Part shown: one piece after another, positions 23,754 through 40,788 of the stretch | Layout: each line of letters opens with the position of its first letter | Position numbering within the stretch: position 1 is the first letter of the stretch | The notes under the pieces: generated by a model | What the model was told of the DNA's origin: nothing | What the model saw: only the letters and a program-made list of their open reading frames with translations | Database searches by the model: none | NCBI GenBank assembly: GCA_963556255.1 | Contig: OY744616.1 | Span: 11,431,564 to 11,495,563 of the forward strand | Length of the DNA stretch: 64,000 nt | Direction of reading: 5' to 3' | DNA from: Allolobophora icterica | Lineage: Eukaryota; Annelida; Clitellata; Crassiclitellata; Lumbricidae | Position numbers and translations under genes: made by a program

Positions 23754-24622
23754 CAGTCTTGTTGTCCTCGAGACCAAGGTCTTGGTCTCGAGTGCACTCG
23801 AGTTCGTTTTTAAAAGTCTTGGTCTTGGTCTTGAGGTTCAAGGTCTTGGTCTTGGTCTTGAGGTTCAAGGTCTTGGTCTTGGTCTTGAGGTTCAAAGTCT
23901 TGGTCTTGGTCTCGCAAGACCAAGACCAAGACCGGCTGTTAATATGAACAGTCATTTAACAGAACTCAAGAATTCTGTATCAAGCCTGCTTGCATCATAC
24001 GACCAATATCTATGGATGGATACAAGTCATGTTGGTCAGGAAACCCCATTGGCAGCATCAACAGTTATTCTGTGTCAGACGGTATGATAAACCATGGGAA
24101 GATTTCAAAAGGACTCACTATCTGTACATTTACATCCAGTGCTTGAAAAGCTACTCTGTGTGTGTCAGCGACTTCAGCACCTATAGAACGTATTTTTTTC
24201 ACATAGCGGAATTTTTATGAGGCTTACCAGGCACGTCTTGGTCATAAAATTCTGAGCGAATAGATTTTTATAAAATACAAAAGGCTGTAGCATAAGAGTT
24301 TGCATGAAGGACTTTTGAATACAAATTCGGATTTCTCTGCAGTTTGCATTTAAAGTTAATTTGCTTGAATAAAATAAAAGACTCATGTTTTCATTAAAAT
24401 AGCGAATATTCCGACTTTACAATTTTTAGAAGTCTTGACCTGATTTCGATTTTTTGGGTCTTGGTCTTGGTCTTGAGGTTCAAGGTCTTGGTCTTGGTCT
24501 TGGTCTCGAGGTTCAAGGTCTTGGTCTTGGTCTTGGTCTCGAGGTGCAAGGTCTTGGTCTTGGTCTTGAGGTTCAAGGTCATGGTCTTGGTCTTGAGGTT
24601 TAAGGTCTTGACAACAAGACTG
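23754..24622. mobile_element. hAT-like MITE, second copy of the CAGTCTTGTTGTC family
   Basis: A reversed copy of the element at 4193-5010, with the same 13-bp ends and the same internal GGTCTTGGTCTTGAGG minisatellites, here longer. The inner unique part matches (for example the Phe/Lys-rich segment near 24370). It lies within short CATCCGTTGGCCTCAA tandem units at 23680-23753 and 24630-24655, so the target duplication cannot be read cleanly. Confidence 0.8.
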
Positions 24623-24707
24623 CGGCTCAACCCCTCAACCATCCGTTGGCCTCAACACTTTGACTAGAACAAAGCCTGGATTTACGGGTTTTCCCTAGTT
24701 TAAGGTC

Positions 24708-24813
<106 letters not shown>

Positions 24814-25039
24814 AAAATTTCACTGTAGAGCCGATCTGGTTAGGCCTCTGCAGGCTCTGCTTGGATCCCTACGTCCCAATTCCTCCAACAACGGCACTGG
24901 TGTGGATTCTAGGTCTACAAACTGCTGAGCTATAGCGATTGCGTTAAGGGTCTAATGTGACAGGCAATACAGAGCTTTCATAAGTAAGCTGGGTTTAGGC
25001 AAAGCCTTTGCACTGGCGGCGATCTTGTTTGACAGGTGT

Positions 25040-25263
25040 GGGCAGGAGGGTATATTTGGTCTAAAAAGTGGGGGGATACCAATTTCTTACATACACATAC
25101 ACATACATACACGGCTTATAAACAAGGCTGAGACCGCGATCTCTGGGAAGGCACAATAATAAAATATTCATTGGCATTGTTCAAAAAGTGGGGGGTACGG
25201 TACCCCCAGTCCAAAAAGTGGGAGGTACGGGTACCCCTCGTACCCCCACAAATTACGCCTATG
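25040..25263. mobile_element. Truncated MITE of the CAGAGGCGTAACTT family
   Basis: It shares the run TTGGTCTAAAA-GTGGGGGG-TACCAATTTCTTACATACAC and the end CACAAATTACGCCTATG with 22688-23071 and 60641-60963. The left terminus is degraded. Confidence 0.65.
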
Positions 25264-26220
25264 GGTGTGGGGAGGGGGTGATACGGGACACTTCTGAACT
25301 GACCTGGTCAAAATAGAGGTGAAAATGTCTTCACCCTTTTTGGTGTTTCTTCAGAATTTGGAGGGAGACAACTCTATACTTGGTCCCCCACTGTCAAAGG
25401 TGGGTCTTAATAATTGTCCCCCTCGACCCCTGGGATCGCCGCCAATAGGCAAAGGTCTTTAAAAATCTGCCATTACATATCGGCCCAGAGGGGGTTTATA
25501 TATTGTCTGATGATTCTGCAGACGTGGCATTTACTGTGATTTACAGCCAAGGTCTGGCTTCGGTAACCCTGAACTCGATTTAAGGCGGCGTTTTGAGACA
25601 ATAGCCGGCAAGGGACTTTAGGTCAGCTTAGGCTGAAATACAATGGCACACTGGCAGGCTGAGAGACACGTGCGTGAATATACACGGAAAGACAGATGTA
25701 CAGACATACAGACAAACGATACTGTTAGATACAAAGCAATGTCTGCATAATTGCAGATATATAAGGCTCGCAGCAGTTGTCTGCTATCAGCCCACTAGCT
25801 GTGATCTGCGCCTACTGTCGACAATTACCCCTTTTGTCTCTTTATTTGAAAGTCCACAATAACATTACGGTTTCAAGCCACGTTAGCCCTGCCCCGTTAC
25901 AACCAGACACTCGATACCAATCATCTTTAGCCTCTGCTCTAGGGCGGATGCATTTCACGAACGCGTCCTGCAGGAAATGAGATAATAGTACCCCAGAGTC
26001 GAAAGATCGTCGACTGACTAATTGAAAGGCTCCTTTCACTCGCATGTACAACACTTGCAACAGTCGCCATCAAGAGAACAACGCGTTGTCCGCGTTGCAA
26101 CTCTGACTTTTCTGTTTCCTCGCCAAAGCCCGGAACTCCAACAACATAGCTTTAAAGTAGCATGTATCTGCGCTGCTGAAAACCGAGACGAGCGATCACT
26201 AGGTAGAACTGCTATTCAGG
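25264..26220. other. Upstream region of the HRG1 gene
   Basis: No transposon end or other exon is clear here. The last 200 bp before the ATG are relatively GC-rich and would hold the promoter and 5' UTR of the gene that starts at 26221; no TATA box stands out. Confidence 0.35.
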
Positions 26221-28142
26221 ATGGAGCCTATGACGTCATCGATGAAGTTTCGAATCGCGTTTGCGATCATCGGAATTTTCGTCGGATTGTCGATAGGTGT
26301 CTGTTTTGGCTTCGTCTATGGGAACATCGACACAGCTGTTTGGGGACTCATGTCAGGTGGGCAATCAGTCAATCAATTAATAAATCAATCGATTGATCAG
26401 TCGGTGAATCAATCAAGCATCACTGTCAGATCAATTTATCAATTCGAAGCTGTACAATTGCCAAACTCCTGTGTTACGCTTCACCTACGAAAGTATATTA
26501 TATATCTGCGTTTAATACTTATCTGTAGGCTATCTAACAATCATGTAGGCCCTAAATGTAAATCTCCGAAATTTCTCAGCGCCACACAAAAGCCACGCAA
26601 GGGAGCCCAGCTTATACAGCGGCGCTATACCAAATCACGTCCGCAATTACAGCCTTGTCCGTTCCTGTGCCAGCTTAGAGTCCTGAGAGATCAAGCCGAG
26701 GAAGTCATATGTGACAGTATGATCAGAAGGCGTACAGATCCATCCATCCATCCATCCATCCATCCATCCATCCATCCATCCATCCATCCATCCATCCATC
26801 CAATCCAAACAACCATCCATCCAATCATCTATTCGTCCATCCATCCAACCAACCATCCATCCCAACATCCATCCATCCTACCGACCAGCCATCCAACCAT
26901 CCATCCAAACAACCATCCATCAATTCATCCAACCATCCATTCATCTGTAGGTCGTAATTAAGTGCGCATGGCGCCATACAAATGTATGACTAAATGAAAC
27001 ATATGGCTTGTTTCGTTGTTATAGGGTTGTTTGCCGGTGTGACGTTGTTCATGCACACAAAGCAAGCGAAGGATCAGTGGAACACACAGTCTACCGTCCT
27101 TCGATGTCTCATGTACCTCGGATGTCTGGGTCAACTGGCGTCAGTCGTCGCTGCTCTCGTCTATCTCGTCATTGCCATCGTCGAAAAACAGGGTCAGTTC
27201 AGATACATGCACATAGGCCTATCAGCTGTCATGACTCATGACCTAACACAGGTTTACAGATATCTCATGCTGGTTCCTCGATCCTCTTTCAACTTCCATA
27301 ATTTTATACTTCTCCGGTCTCCCGTCGCTTCAATTCTAAACACCATAATCTTGACCTGGAAACAATTTTGACCCAACCTGCATGCCAGTCTACCTCGTTT
27401 ATGGATGTACAATCAGTGCTCGAAGTGGGACGGTATGAAACGGTATGCCATACCGGCACCTCTCCTGGCCAGCTGCAAGCATATCCGTATCAGGGAGGGC
27501 AAGGGAGGGGGAATGGTTCTTATATCCATACCGGCACCTATTGTTTCCCACTTCGAGCCCTGTGTACAATCACTGTGCTCTCTTCCGGAATCAGTGACTA
27601 GGCCTACAAAGCATCTTCTTTGTACAACTATTTCTACAATCAAGTCAACTCTGGTCTCGCAGCACTGCAAGCTGTGGAGATAAGCAGATGCAGCGCTAAC
27701 GCACCTCAACTCAAGCTCATCGTGCCTTCTCTGGTATTCGACCATCTTCGTGGAACAGTCTTCCATAGCATTTACGCTCTGTTGCATTCGGCCCTGTGCA
27801 GCAAACATTCTCAAACTGTCTTAAAATGCATTTGTTCAGATCAGTTAAATAGCCACACATCCAGCGCTTTTGTGAGGTACATAAAAGGAGCTATATTAAG
27901 TAGCTAGATACACACATACATACATTAAAATGACTGTAGTGTCGTCACTCCCTAATAACCGCTTTGTGTGTTGTTTCTGTTCAGCCCTGACTCCTTACGG
28001 AAGAGGCTACTACCTGAGCTGTGTCTGGACTCTCATGACCTGGAAATGGGCTTTTATCCTGTTCTACTGCGCACGCAGCTATAGACGGCTCTACGAAGAA
28101 CGCCATCGGACAAATCCCGACGTTGGTTATCAGAAGATCTGA
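26221..28142 (+). CDS. slc48a1: Heme transporter HRG1 homologue (SLC48A1 family)
   Basis: Coding exons: 26221-26356, 27025-27192 and 27985-28142, both junctions in phase 1 with GT-AG sites; 153 aa against 146 in human. HRG1 proteins move heme across endolysosomal or plasma membranes (known). Four membrane segments are visible: residues 10-33, 39-56, 74-98 and 110-130. His56 at the end of the second segment falls at the position of the conserved human His56. The strongest match is [17 protein letters not shown] (109-125). After it, ARSY (131-134) resembles the aromatic/basic motif needed for transport in worm HRG proteins. The C-terminus is DVGYQKI, a YxxPhi-type lysosomal sorting signal right at the end, unlike the acidic/dileucine tail of human HRG1. 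A candidate poly(A) signal AATAAA lies at 28672-28677. Intron 1 holds the (CATC)n run and intron 2 a MITE. Confidence 0.9.
26743..26945. repeat. (CATC)n microsatellite in HRG1 intron 1
   Basis: About 60 bp of pure CATC, then 140 bp of imperfect units. The long IHPSIHPS frame reading on from exon 1 is intron read-through and not part of the protein. Confidence 0.9.
27414..27562. mobile_element. 149-bp hAT-like MITE in HRG1 intron 2
   Basis: The ends CAGTGCTCGAAGTGGGA / TCCCACTTCGAGCCCTG carry a perfect 8-bp target duplication TGTACAAT at 27406-27413 and 27563-27570. No coding potential. Confidence 0.9.
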
Positions 28143-28322
28143 AGAACTAAACAGCAAGGGGCCTTCCATTTAGTATGCACGCATAGAGGGGGATAATCCA
28201 AATGCATATGCTTGCGTATGGGTTCTACTGATAATGTACGCACGCATACGGAACGGCGGGGTGGGGGGGGGCGGTAAACCTATAATTTGTCTATATTGGC
28301 CCTCAAATTGACCCCTTCCTTC

Positions 28323-28458
28323 CACTGGCGTAAACTTGTCCAAAATATTGGGGGGGGGAGATTTGGTTATTCCTTCTACACTTGTTGCATTGGGTGTACA
28401 GTCCATCTCAATTATTGGGGGGGACGTGCCCCGGCTGCCCCCAGAGTCTACGCCTATG
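28323..28458. mobile_element. 136-bp MITE, reversed copy of the 23182 family
   Basis: The ends CACTGGCGTAAACTTG and GAGTCTACGCCTATG match the 23182-23328 copy in inverse orientation. Flanks CTTCCTTC / CCTCCCTC agree at 6 of 8. It lies in the 3' flank of the HRG1 gene. Confidence 0.75.
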
Positions 28459-29349
28459 CCTCCCTCCCCTCATTGCGGACGTCCTTTATGGATGACCCCT
28501 TACCCTGCTGTCCCATGGATTCGGGGGAGGGGGGCAGAAGGTGCGTCAAGTACGCAGGTGGGGTTGTAAAAAAACTACACGTGCGTACAGGAGGCAAGTC
28601 AATTTTTCTGGATTTCTGCGTACATACTAAATGGATCCCTCCCCCAACCCATAGCAGCAACTGTCTTTTGAAATAAATCCTACGAAAAATGAGAAATCTG
28701 CACTAAAAACTTTACAAAATGAATGCATGACTTGCTCACTGCATCAATGATAGGAAGAGTTGACTTCTTCACTGTGGTTTCAAGTGACAAAAAGTATGAA
28801 ATTTTCAGCAGATCTCACTCTGTCATTATTACATTGTATATGAATTTCATGTAAAAGATTAAACTCAGTTATACATGTAATACTTATCATTTTTATCATC
28901 TAATTATCCTGATTATATTTAACATGCTTGTGATGTATCGTCTTTGCCAAAATAGCAAACAACTTCCATAGCATCATTTGATTATACTATTACTAACAGC
29001 AGTAAACACGTGATATAAGAGATATCTGCACAGACTGGTTTCAGGTTTCAGCGATTTTAAGATAACTTTCATAAAATTTTCATAATATAATTTTTTCACT
29101 TGAAACCAGTCTGTAAATTCATTGATCAAAAGCTAGGACATTTACAGCGAAACCTGAACACCTTATAGAGAACATCTACTCTGAAGACATAAGATGTTTT
29201 GCAAAGGATTGTTTTTAATTTGTTTCAACTAGACCCATACTTAATCATTGATCAACAGGGTTAGCAGTCCCTTATCCTGTTCTTTTACTCTATCTACAAT
29301 AGGTACCATCAATCTACACCTCTATTTTATCAATATTTTTCTCTAAAAA

Positions 29350-32300
29350 TTATTTCACTTTCGGTAAAGCCAATCCGACGAGATTTGCTGATTCCTCGAT
29401 TGATCTTTCACCTCTGGAGTATATTGCATTGACCTCCTGGAAAAGACCACAGACAGCATACATTCAATAACATACATTTTTGACTGGGTCTTTCACTCTG
29501 CCACTCGGCTCTTTGCCCATATCCCAAAACATGCACCAGTTTCAGCTCATATGTGTGATGTCCTGTATTGGCTTCCTGCCTCGCAGCACATCTTCCATAA
29601 GATTGCTTCTCTTGTCTGGCGGTCTCTTTCTGGTGAATATCTGAATATTTGCTGTCCGCTTTCTGGCGTAATGTCCTGTTGAGTTTTGCGTTCTGCAGCT
29701 GGGGGTGAGCCGTTGGTCCCTCGGTCTCACTCCTCAGTTAAACAGCGTCGTGCCTTCTCAGTGGCTGGTCCCTCTACGTGGAATGGGCTCCCACCTTATT
29801 TGCACTTATTTCCCTGAGGCAATTCACGTGCTTTTTACCGCCTCTTTAAGTCTTCTCTGTTTAACCGTGGCTGGACTGGGGGCAACTCTGAGTAAGCTTC
29901 CTGAAGAGGCACTATATAAATCATAAAAATGAATGAATTAATTAATTTGAACGCTCAAAAGCGTTGAGAAAAAGAGAAAAACTCGAAGGGTTACCATAAC
30001 CCTGTTCGGATCTAGATATGGTGCTAAATTCTTGTGGGACACCACTGAAAGAGACAGGCCTAAGATGGCGTTCTGCGTAAATAACTAGCCGTGATCATTG
30101 GCTAAAGCATTCCAAATGGATGACATCAGCAAGGCTCCCACATACCATTGTGATACGGATTCCAAGGTCCTGAACACCTAGCCGGCATGATGCAGGACTT
30201 TCCGTATCTTCCCAGGCCTGTGCTGGCACAAAATTCTTGTTCAAAGTCATAGCTCATGTGTGCACACAAACAATTTGCCCTGGGTCTGTTCAAGTTGCAT
30301 AAAAGGTTCTCCTCATTCAATCATTCACTGAATTCTAGGGCATAACCAGGTAGACATTTCCCACCAAGTACCGAATCCAAGTATTCAGATGTACTATTTG
30401 CCGGATCCGGATATGAACCGAGTACCATGATCAAACTAAGAATGGTTTTTAAACCCTAGTGCTACATGGTTTCTAAACTCTAGTGCTAATGGTTTAAAAC
30501 CCTAGTGCTAAATGATTTTAAACTCTACTGCTGAATGGTTTTAAACCCCAGTGCTAAATGGCTTTTAAATGATAGTGCTAAATGGTTTTTAAAGCCTAGT
30601 GCTAAATGGTTTTTAAACTCTAGTGCCAAATATGGTTTTCAAACCCTAGAGTTAAATGGTTGTTAAACCCTAGTGCTAAACTGAAAATAATCTTACCTTA
30701 CTGTAAACATTTGCACAGTTTAACAACTTCTACTCTAAATATATTTCAAAAGCACAAACTTACTTCTCTTTTCCTTGTGTTTTCAAGGAGACATCCATAA
30801 GTCTGGGCTAGGTGTTTCATCTCGTTCTGGTCCTTGCAATATTTGGCCCCCGTCAGCTGATAGTGTCGATACTGTTCCATAACATATATGTACATCGGAG
30901 AAGACCTTACCGAACCCTGAAAGTAAACAGACATTCAAAATCAGCATAACATTAGCAATCGTAAATAGACATGGAAAATTTAACCCTAAAAACCCCTCAC
31001 ATTTGTTCATTTATTGTATTGTATTGTATTTATGCTCTGCATTAGAACTATGAAATGTAATAAAATCAGTAGCTCTTGCCGGTTTCGAGAAGGCCGGTTT
31101 TAAATGTAATGTAGTGTAAATTTCTTAAATATCTCGGCAAAAATAAAAGCTATACCATGAAGATCTGCTTATCCACTAGACTTTAATGCAGTCAAATCCA
31201 TATTATAGGGCTACAGGTCAGAAATGTCAAGCCAAGACAGTGAAGAAACACTTGCATGGGAACATTGGTATTTGAAGAAGGGTGAAGGACAAGAAATGTG
31301 ATGAGAGTTTCAATAATTCAGTTTTAGGCTGGAGTAAAATTCCCTGGAAAAGGTCACAAGCAATTCAATTTTTTTGACACGCCTCTCTACCTCCTATGGT
31401 CTCTCTGGAAATTTTCTTGACTGGCTTACCTCATACCTTCAGGACCGCTCTTGCATTGTGGCTTGTGGGTCTGCTAGGTCACCCTGGGTTCCTGCTCCAT
31501 TTGGCCTGCCCCAGGGCTCTGTTTTGGGTCCCCTATTGTACATACTCTATACTGCTGACCTTGGTCCCCTCTTGGCGGCCAGTGCAGTCTTAAGTCAGTC
31601 CTACGCGGATGACCTCCAAGCGTATGTCCACTGCTCACCATTGGCTGCTGCTGCTGCAGTTCGAGAGATCGCCCGAGTCGTGGGGAATTTGGAGGCCTGG
31701 ATGTCCTCAAACCGTCTACGGTTAAACCCGGCAAAGACCCAATATATCTGGTTTGGTACGCGCCAACAGCTTGCAAAAATTAACATTGAGGGTCTGGCAC
31801 TTGAATTCCCCTGGGTTTCCTTTGCCTCCTCAGTACGGGATCTTGGTGTAATTCTGGATCAAGAGCTCACATTCATGCGACATATTAATTTGCTTTGTCG
31901 GGACTCTTATTATCAACTTCGTCAGTTAAGGGTAGTCTCCCGCACTCTGACGCAGGCAGCTGCTTCTACCCTTGTCCATGCGTTTGTGGTTTCCCGTCTG
32001 GACTACTGTAGCGCCCTTTATCCTGGCCTCCCAGCTGCCCGCCTTGGGTGTTTGGACCGGGTTTTGCGTGCAGCCGCACGTCTTATTGGTCGCATCCCCA
32101 GATTTGGCCAGGTTTCTCTTTATATGCGGGATGTTCTGCACTGGCTCCCTTTCCCGCTGCGGATCGCCTATAGGGTCTCTGCACTGGTTAGGCGTTGTCT
32201 AGAGGGACTTGCTCCCCCATACCTGAGGGAGTTGTGTCGCTCTACCTCGGGGGTCTTGCGGAGATCTGCTCTTCGCTCGGCTGACCAGGCCGAGCTATTG

Positions 32301-32816
32301 GTCCCCCGTACGCGGACAGCCATTATGCAGCGACGTTCTTTTTCGGTCGCTGGACCTGCAACCTGGAATGGCCTTCCTGTTGCACTTCGCCTGGTCCCTA
32401 TGACTCACTCTACCTTGTTTCTTGCAAACTTAAAAACTACTCTCTTTAGCCGTGGTTGGACTAGGAGCGCTCCTGAGTAGATAACCTTGAAGGGGCGCTA
32501 TATAAAAGCTCATTAATAATAATAATAATAATTCAAATACACTCACTCGTTTGTTCGAATGTGCAATGTCGTGCGTTCGTAGTACAGCCAGCTTAAAAGG
32601 CCTGATCAAAATTTAACCTAGGTGGTGCATGTTCATTTTTAAACAGTATGAACACGCTCAAATGTGCAAGGCTCAATAAAAGTTGATCAATCCGGTACTC
32701 CGGGTCTTAGGAACACCGGAACATGGCATAAATATTTTTGATTAAAAGCATGATTTTTATACCTTTCCATGTATTCGGCGAAGCTCTCGAATAATTTGCC
32801 GCAAAGTGGTTGCCAT
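29350..32816 (-). CDS. fmc1: FMC1 homologue, mitochondrial complex V assembly factor
   Basis: Minus-strand exons in order: 32763-32816, 30764-30916 and 29350-29436, all joined in phase 0 (donors GGAAAG|GTATAA and AGAGAA|GTAAGT; acceptors TTTACTTTCAG and CTTTTCCAG). The protein is 97 aa, slightly shorter than the human 113. It begins MATTLRQIIRELRRIHGK, the LYR-like helix. The middle has YQLTGAKYCKDQNEMKHLA and TYGCLLENTRKRE. The end is the family hallmark SRGERSIEESANLVGLALP. FMC1 is a small matrix protein that helps assemble ATP synthase F1 (known from yeast). Intron 1 contains a nearly intact L2 LINE ORF in antisense, and intron 2 an L2 3' end. It is head-to-head with the tau-like gene. Confidence 0.9.
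29460..29940 (+). mobile_element. L2-type LINE 3' end in FMC1 intron 2
   Basis: The plus strand gives, with frame breaks, [25 protein letters not shown] and SLFNRGW motifs and then GCACTATATAAATCATAAAA plus a GAAT tail, the same order as the intact copy at 31374-32530. Confidence 0.7.
30440..30685. repeat. About 30-bp minisatellite in FMC1 intron 2
   Basis: Eight or nine imperfect units of the type AAACCCTAGTGCTAAATGGT. Confidence 0.8.
31374..32530 (+). mobile_element. 5'-truncated L2-type LINE with an intact 368-codon RT ORF
   Basis: The open frame 31374-32480 covers the second half of the reverse transcriptase to the C-terminus: PQGSVLGPLL (residues 46-55), the catalytic YADD box (77-80), RLNPAKTQYIWFGTRQQL, SSVRDLGVILD, DYCSALYPGL, and the L2 end (VAGPATWNGLP ... 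FSRGWTRSAPE). After the stop comes GGGGCGCTATATAAAAGC and an (AAT)n tail. The N-terminal endonuclease and the first RT blocks are missing, so it cannot move alone. The frame being unbroken suggests a recent insertion. It lies antisense in FMC1 intron 1. Confidence 0.85.
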
Positions 32817-33200
32817 TTTCTTCTATAGACTACGCGAAAAGAAAAGTTGCTTTTCAAGGTTAGGACTAAAAATCCACATCCGAACAACCTTCCCGCAACC
32901 AAGAGCCTTTAGAGGTGTGCCCCACATACGAACATTCCTATTGGTTTCTATAAATAGAACTTACTTAATAATGTAAATAAGTCAATTAACAGAAAACGCA
33001 CGCTGATTGGTCCAACTTCTTTCGCATATCGTAAACAAAACGTCATAGAACTTATTTTATAAAGATGACGTAATTTAACGGGTAGCCTGGTCATTCGGTA
33101 TGTAGCGCGTTGTTGTTTGGTATAAAATGTAACTGGAAGTGGAAAGGAGTGGCGCAAGAGGACGGGAAGCTGGATCTTTGAAAGGTGTTGGTCGCTAGGG
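32817..33200. promoter_or_regulatory. Probable shared promoter region between FMC1 and the tau-like gene
   Basis: FMC1 starts leftward at 32816 and the tau-like gene lies to the right. A donor-like GAAAG|GTGTTGG near 33182 could end a 5' non-coding exon of the latter. No TATA box or CpG-island-like density is obvious, so this is inference from the head-to-head arrangement. Confidence 0.3.
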
Positions 33201-33714
33201 TTACGTAATATATTCTGGTTTTGTGTGGTGCTGAGAAATTTCAGAATTTACATTTACATTTGCACTCTAGTGTGTTTAATTGTTTCCTTGCAATAAAAAT
33301 GTTCCACTTCTATGTTGAGGCTGTTACAACTTAACGAATCTGGTTCACGGTTTCGAGTACTAGTCCGCTGTGGAAAAAATACGTGCGCTATAAAAATGTA
33401 TTCGCTGAAATAAGGCCTAATGCATGCGTTAACAATTAGATAGGCAGCATTAGTCTATGTTTTACTAAGAAGTTTCTGAAGCGATTATGTAAACAAGCGA
33501 GTTACCATTGAAGTACAGTACAGTGCGGCAATTATAGTGCGCCACTTTCGCCTATTTTAGGGGCTAGATATATTGCATCGTCACTTGTACTACCTGACCG
33601 AGGTTTTCCGATCAACAACAGAGGGTGAAGAGATTACCCCCCCCCCCGCCATCCCATACTTTCACGATGTATCATGGAAGCTTGGCAATTGTAATCTCCA
33701 AACTTTGAAACTTC

Positions 33715-33875
33715 TAAAGCGCCACTCGAAAGCCAAGTGCAGGGCACTAGCCTTTTCACGAGCGCTGGACAATTGTATGTGTCCAAGGTCGCTATGCAGT
33801 GGCTTGAAGTAGATTCGAACCTGCGACCAGCCGGTTACAAGGCACAGACCATACCGCTACACCAATACGTCCCAC
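33715..33875 (-). mobile_element. tRNA-derived SINE
   Basis: On the minus strand it starts GTGGGACGTATTGGTGTAGC (box A region), has the box B GCAGGTTCGAATC, and ends in an AGCGCTTTAGAAG tail like the L2 ends here. Confidence 0.6.
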
Positions 33876-33916
33876 TGCGACACGAGTTCTTGTATTTTAT
33901 ATCTCTATTTCGCCAG

Positions 33917-34120
33917 TTATTATTATTATTACTATTATTATTAGGCATTTATTAAGCGCCACTATCTAATAACCAAGCGTCAGTTGATGGTGCTGATCAA
34001 TTATTGTCAGTGAAGGACTTGCTTTAGGTCCCTACACAGTAACCGTCTCAGAGGAGGCTCGAACCCATACTCTCCGCGTTACAAGGCAAGAGCTCCAAGA
34101 AATCGGCTACCATGTCCCAC
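33917..34120 (-). mobile_element. tRNA-derived SINE with L2-like tail
   Basis: Minus strand: GTGGGACATGGTAGCCGATT head, GGGTTCGAGCCTCC box B, tail GGCGCTTAATAAATGCC and an (ATA)n run. It would move using L2 machinery (inference from the shared tail). Confidence 0.65.
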
Positions 34121-34129
34121 AGTTCACCA

Positions 34130-34230
34130 GTGGGTGAAAACCACCCTGTTTAATCGTGGTCTTGTATTGTCTGGTCTGGAACACCTTTGGTGAGTTTCTG
34201 AAAAGGTGCTATATAAATTTACACTTCAAA
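34130..34230 (+). mobile_element. L2-type LINE 3' end fragment
   Basis: TTTAATCGTGG...AAAAGGTGCTATATAAATTT matches the last 90 bp of the L2 copies. Confidence 0.6.
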
Positions 34231-34480
34231 ATTAGAAATTACTATGACCAGCAGGGCATTGTATGGTTGGTAGGCCCTAAGCCAATCCGAACAAAAGAGT
34301 TTTTACATGCTTTACTGTATTGAATACTTTTAAATTGCAGGATGCTGAAGTTCAGAGATTGATGAACGCTCGCTTGTGGTCATATGAGTCTCAGACGATC
34401 GCAGTCGACTGCAGTCAAGATCTGCACGTCGTGAACTACACCTGTTTCGATCGGCTTATAAGTACATCACCAGATTCATC

Positions 34481-40469
<5,989 letters not shown>

Positions 40470-40756
40470 AAATCTCTTCCAAGAAATGGCTGGTTTTGTG
40501 ATGGCTGGCCAAACGAAACCAGGAAATGAGACAAGGTGATTTTGAACTTTTGCTGACTTTGGTATCACAAAATTATATTTTTGTGAGACCTCCATCAAGT
40601 TTATATTACGATGTCTCAGTTATTTATATTTATATTTGGAAAAAGGTGTTTTTTCTAAATTGATATAAAATACAAATCCATGCATAAATACCTGAGCCTT
40701 TGCAAGAGAAAAGTAAATTATATGTACATTGTATACATACATACCCACAAGCATAG

Positions 40757-40788
<32 letters not shown>

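Noticed and set aside
26743..26945. CRISPR-like regular repeats
   Set aside because: It is a tetranucleotide microsatellite with no spacers, in a eukaryotic intron. None of the tandem arrays here has unique spacers between constant repeats.
26357..26961. Extension of the HRG1 exon 1 frame into a 246-codon ORF
   Set aside because: It reads through a good donor (TCAG|GTGGGC) into intron and the CATC repeat; the spliced product matches the family in length.
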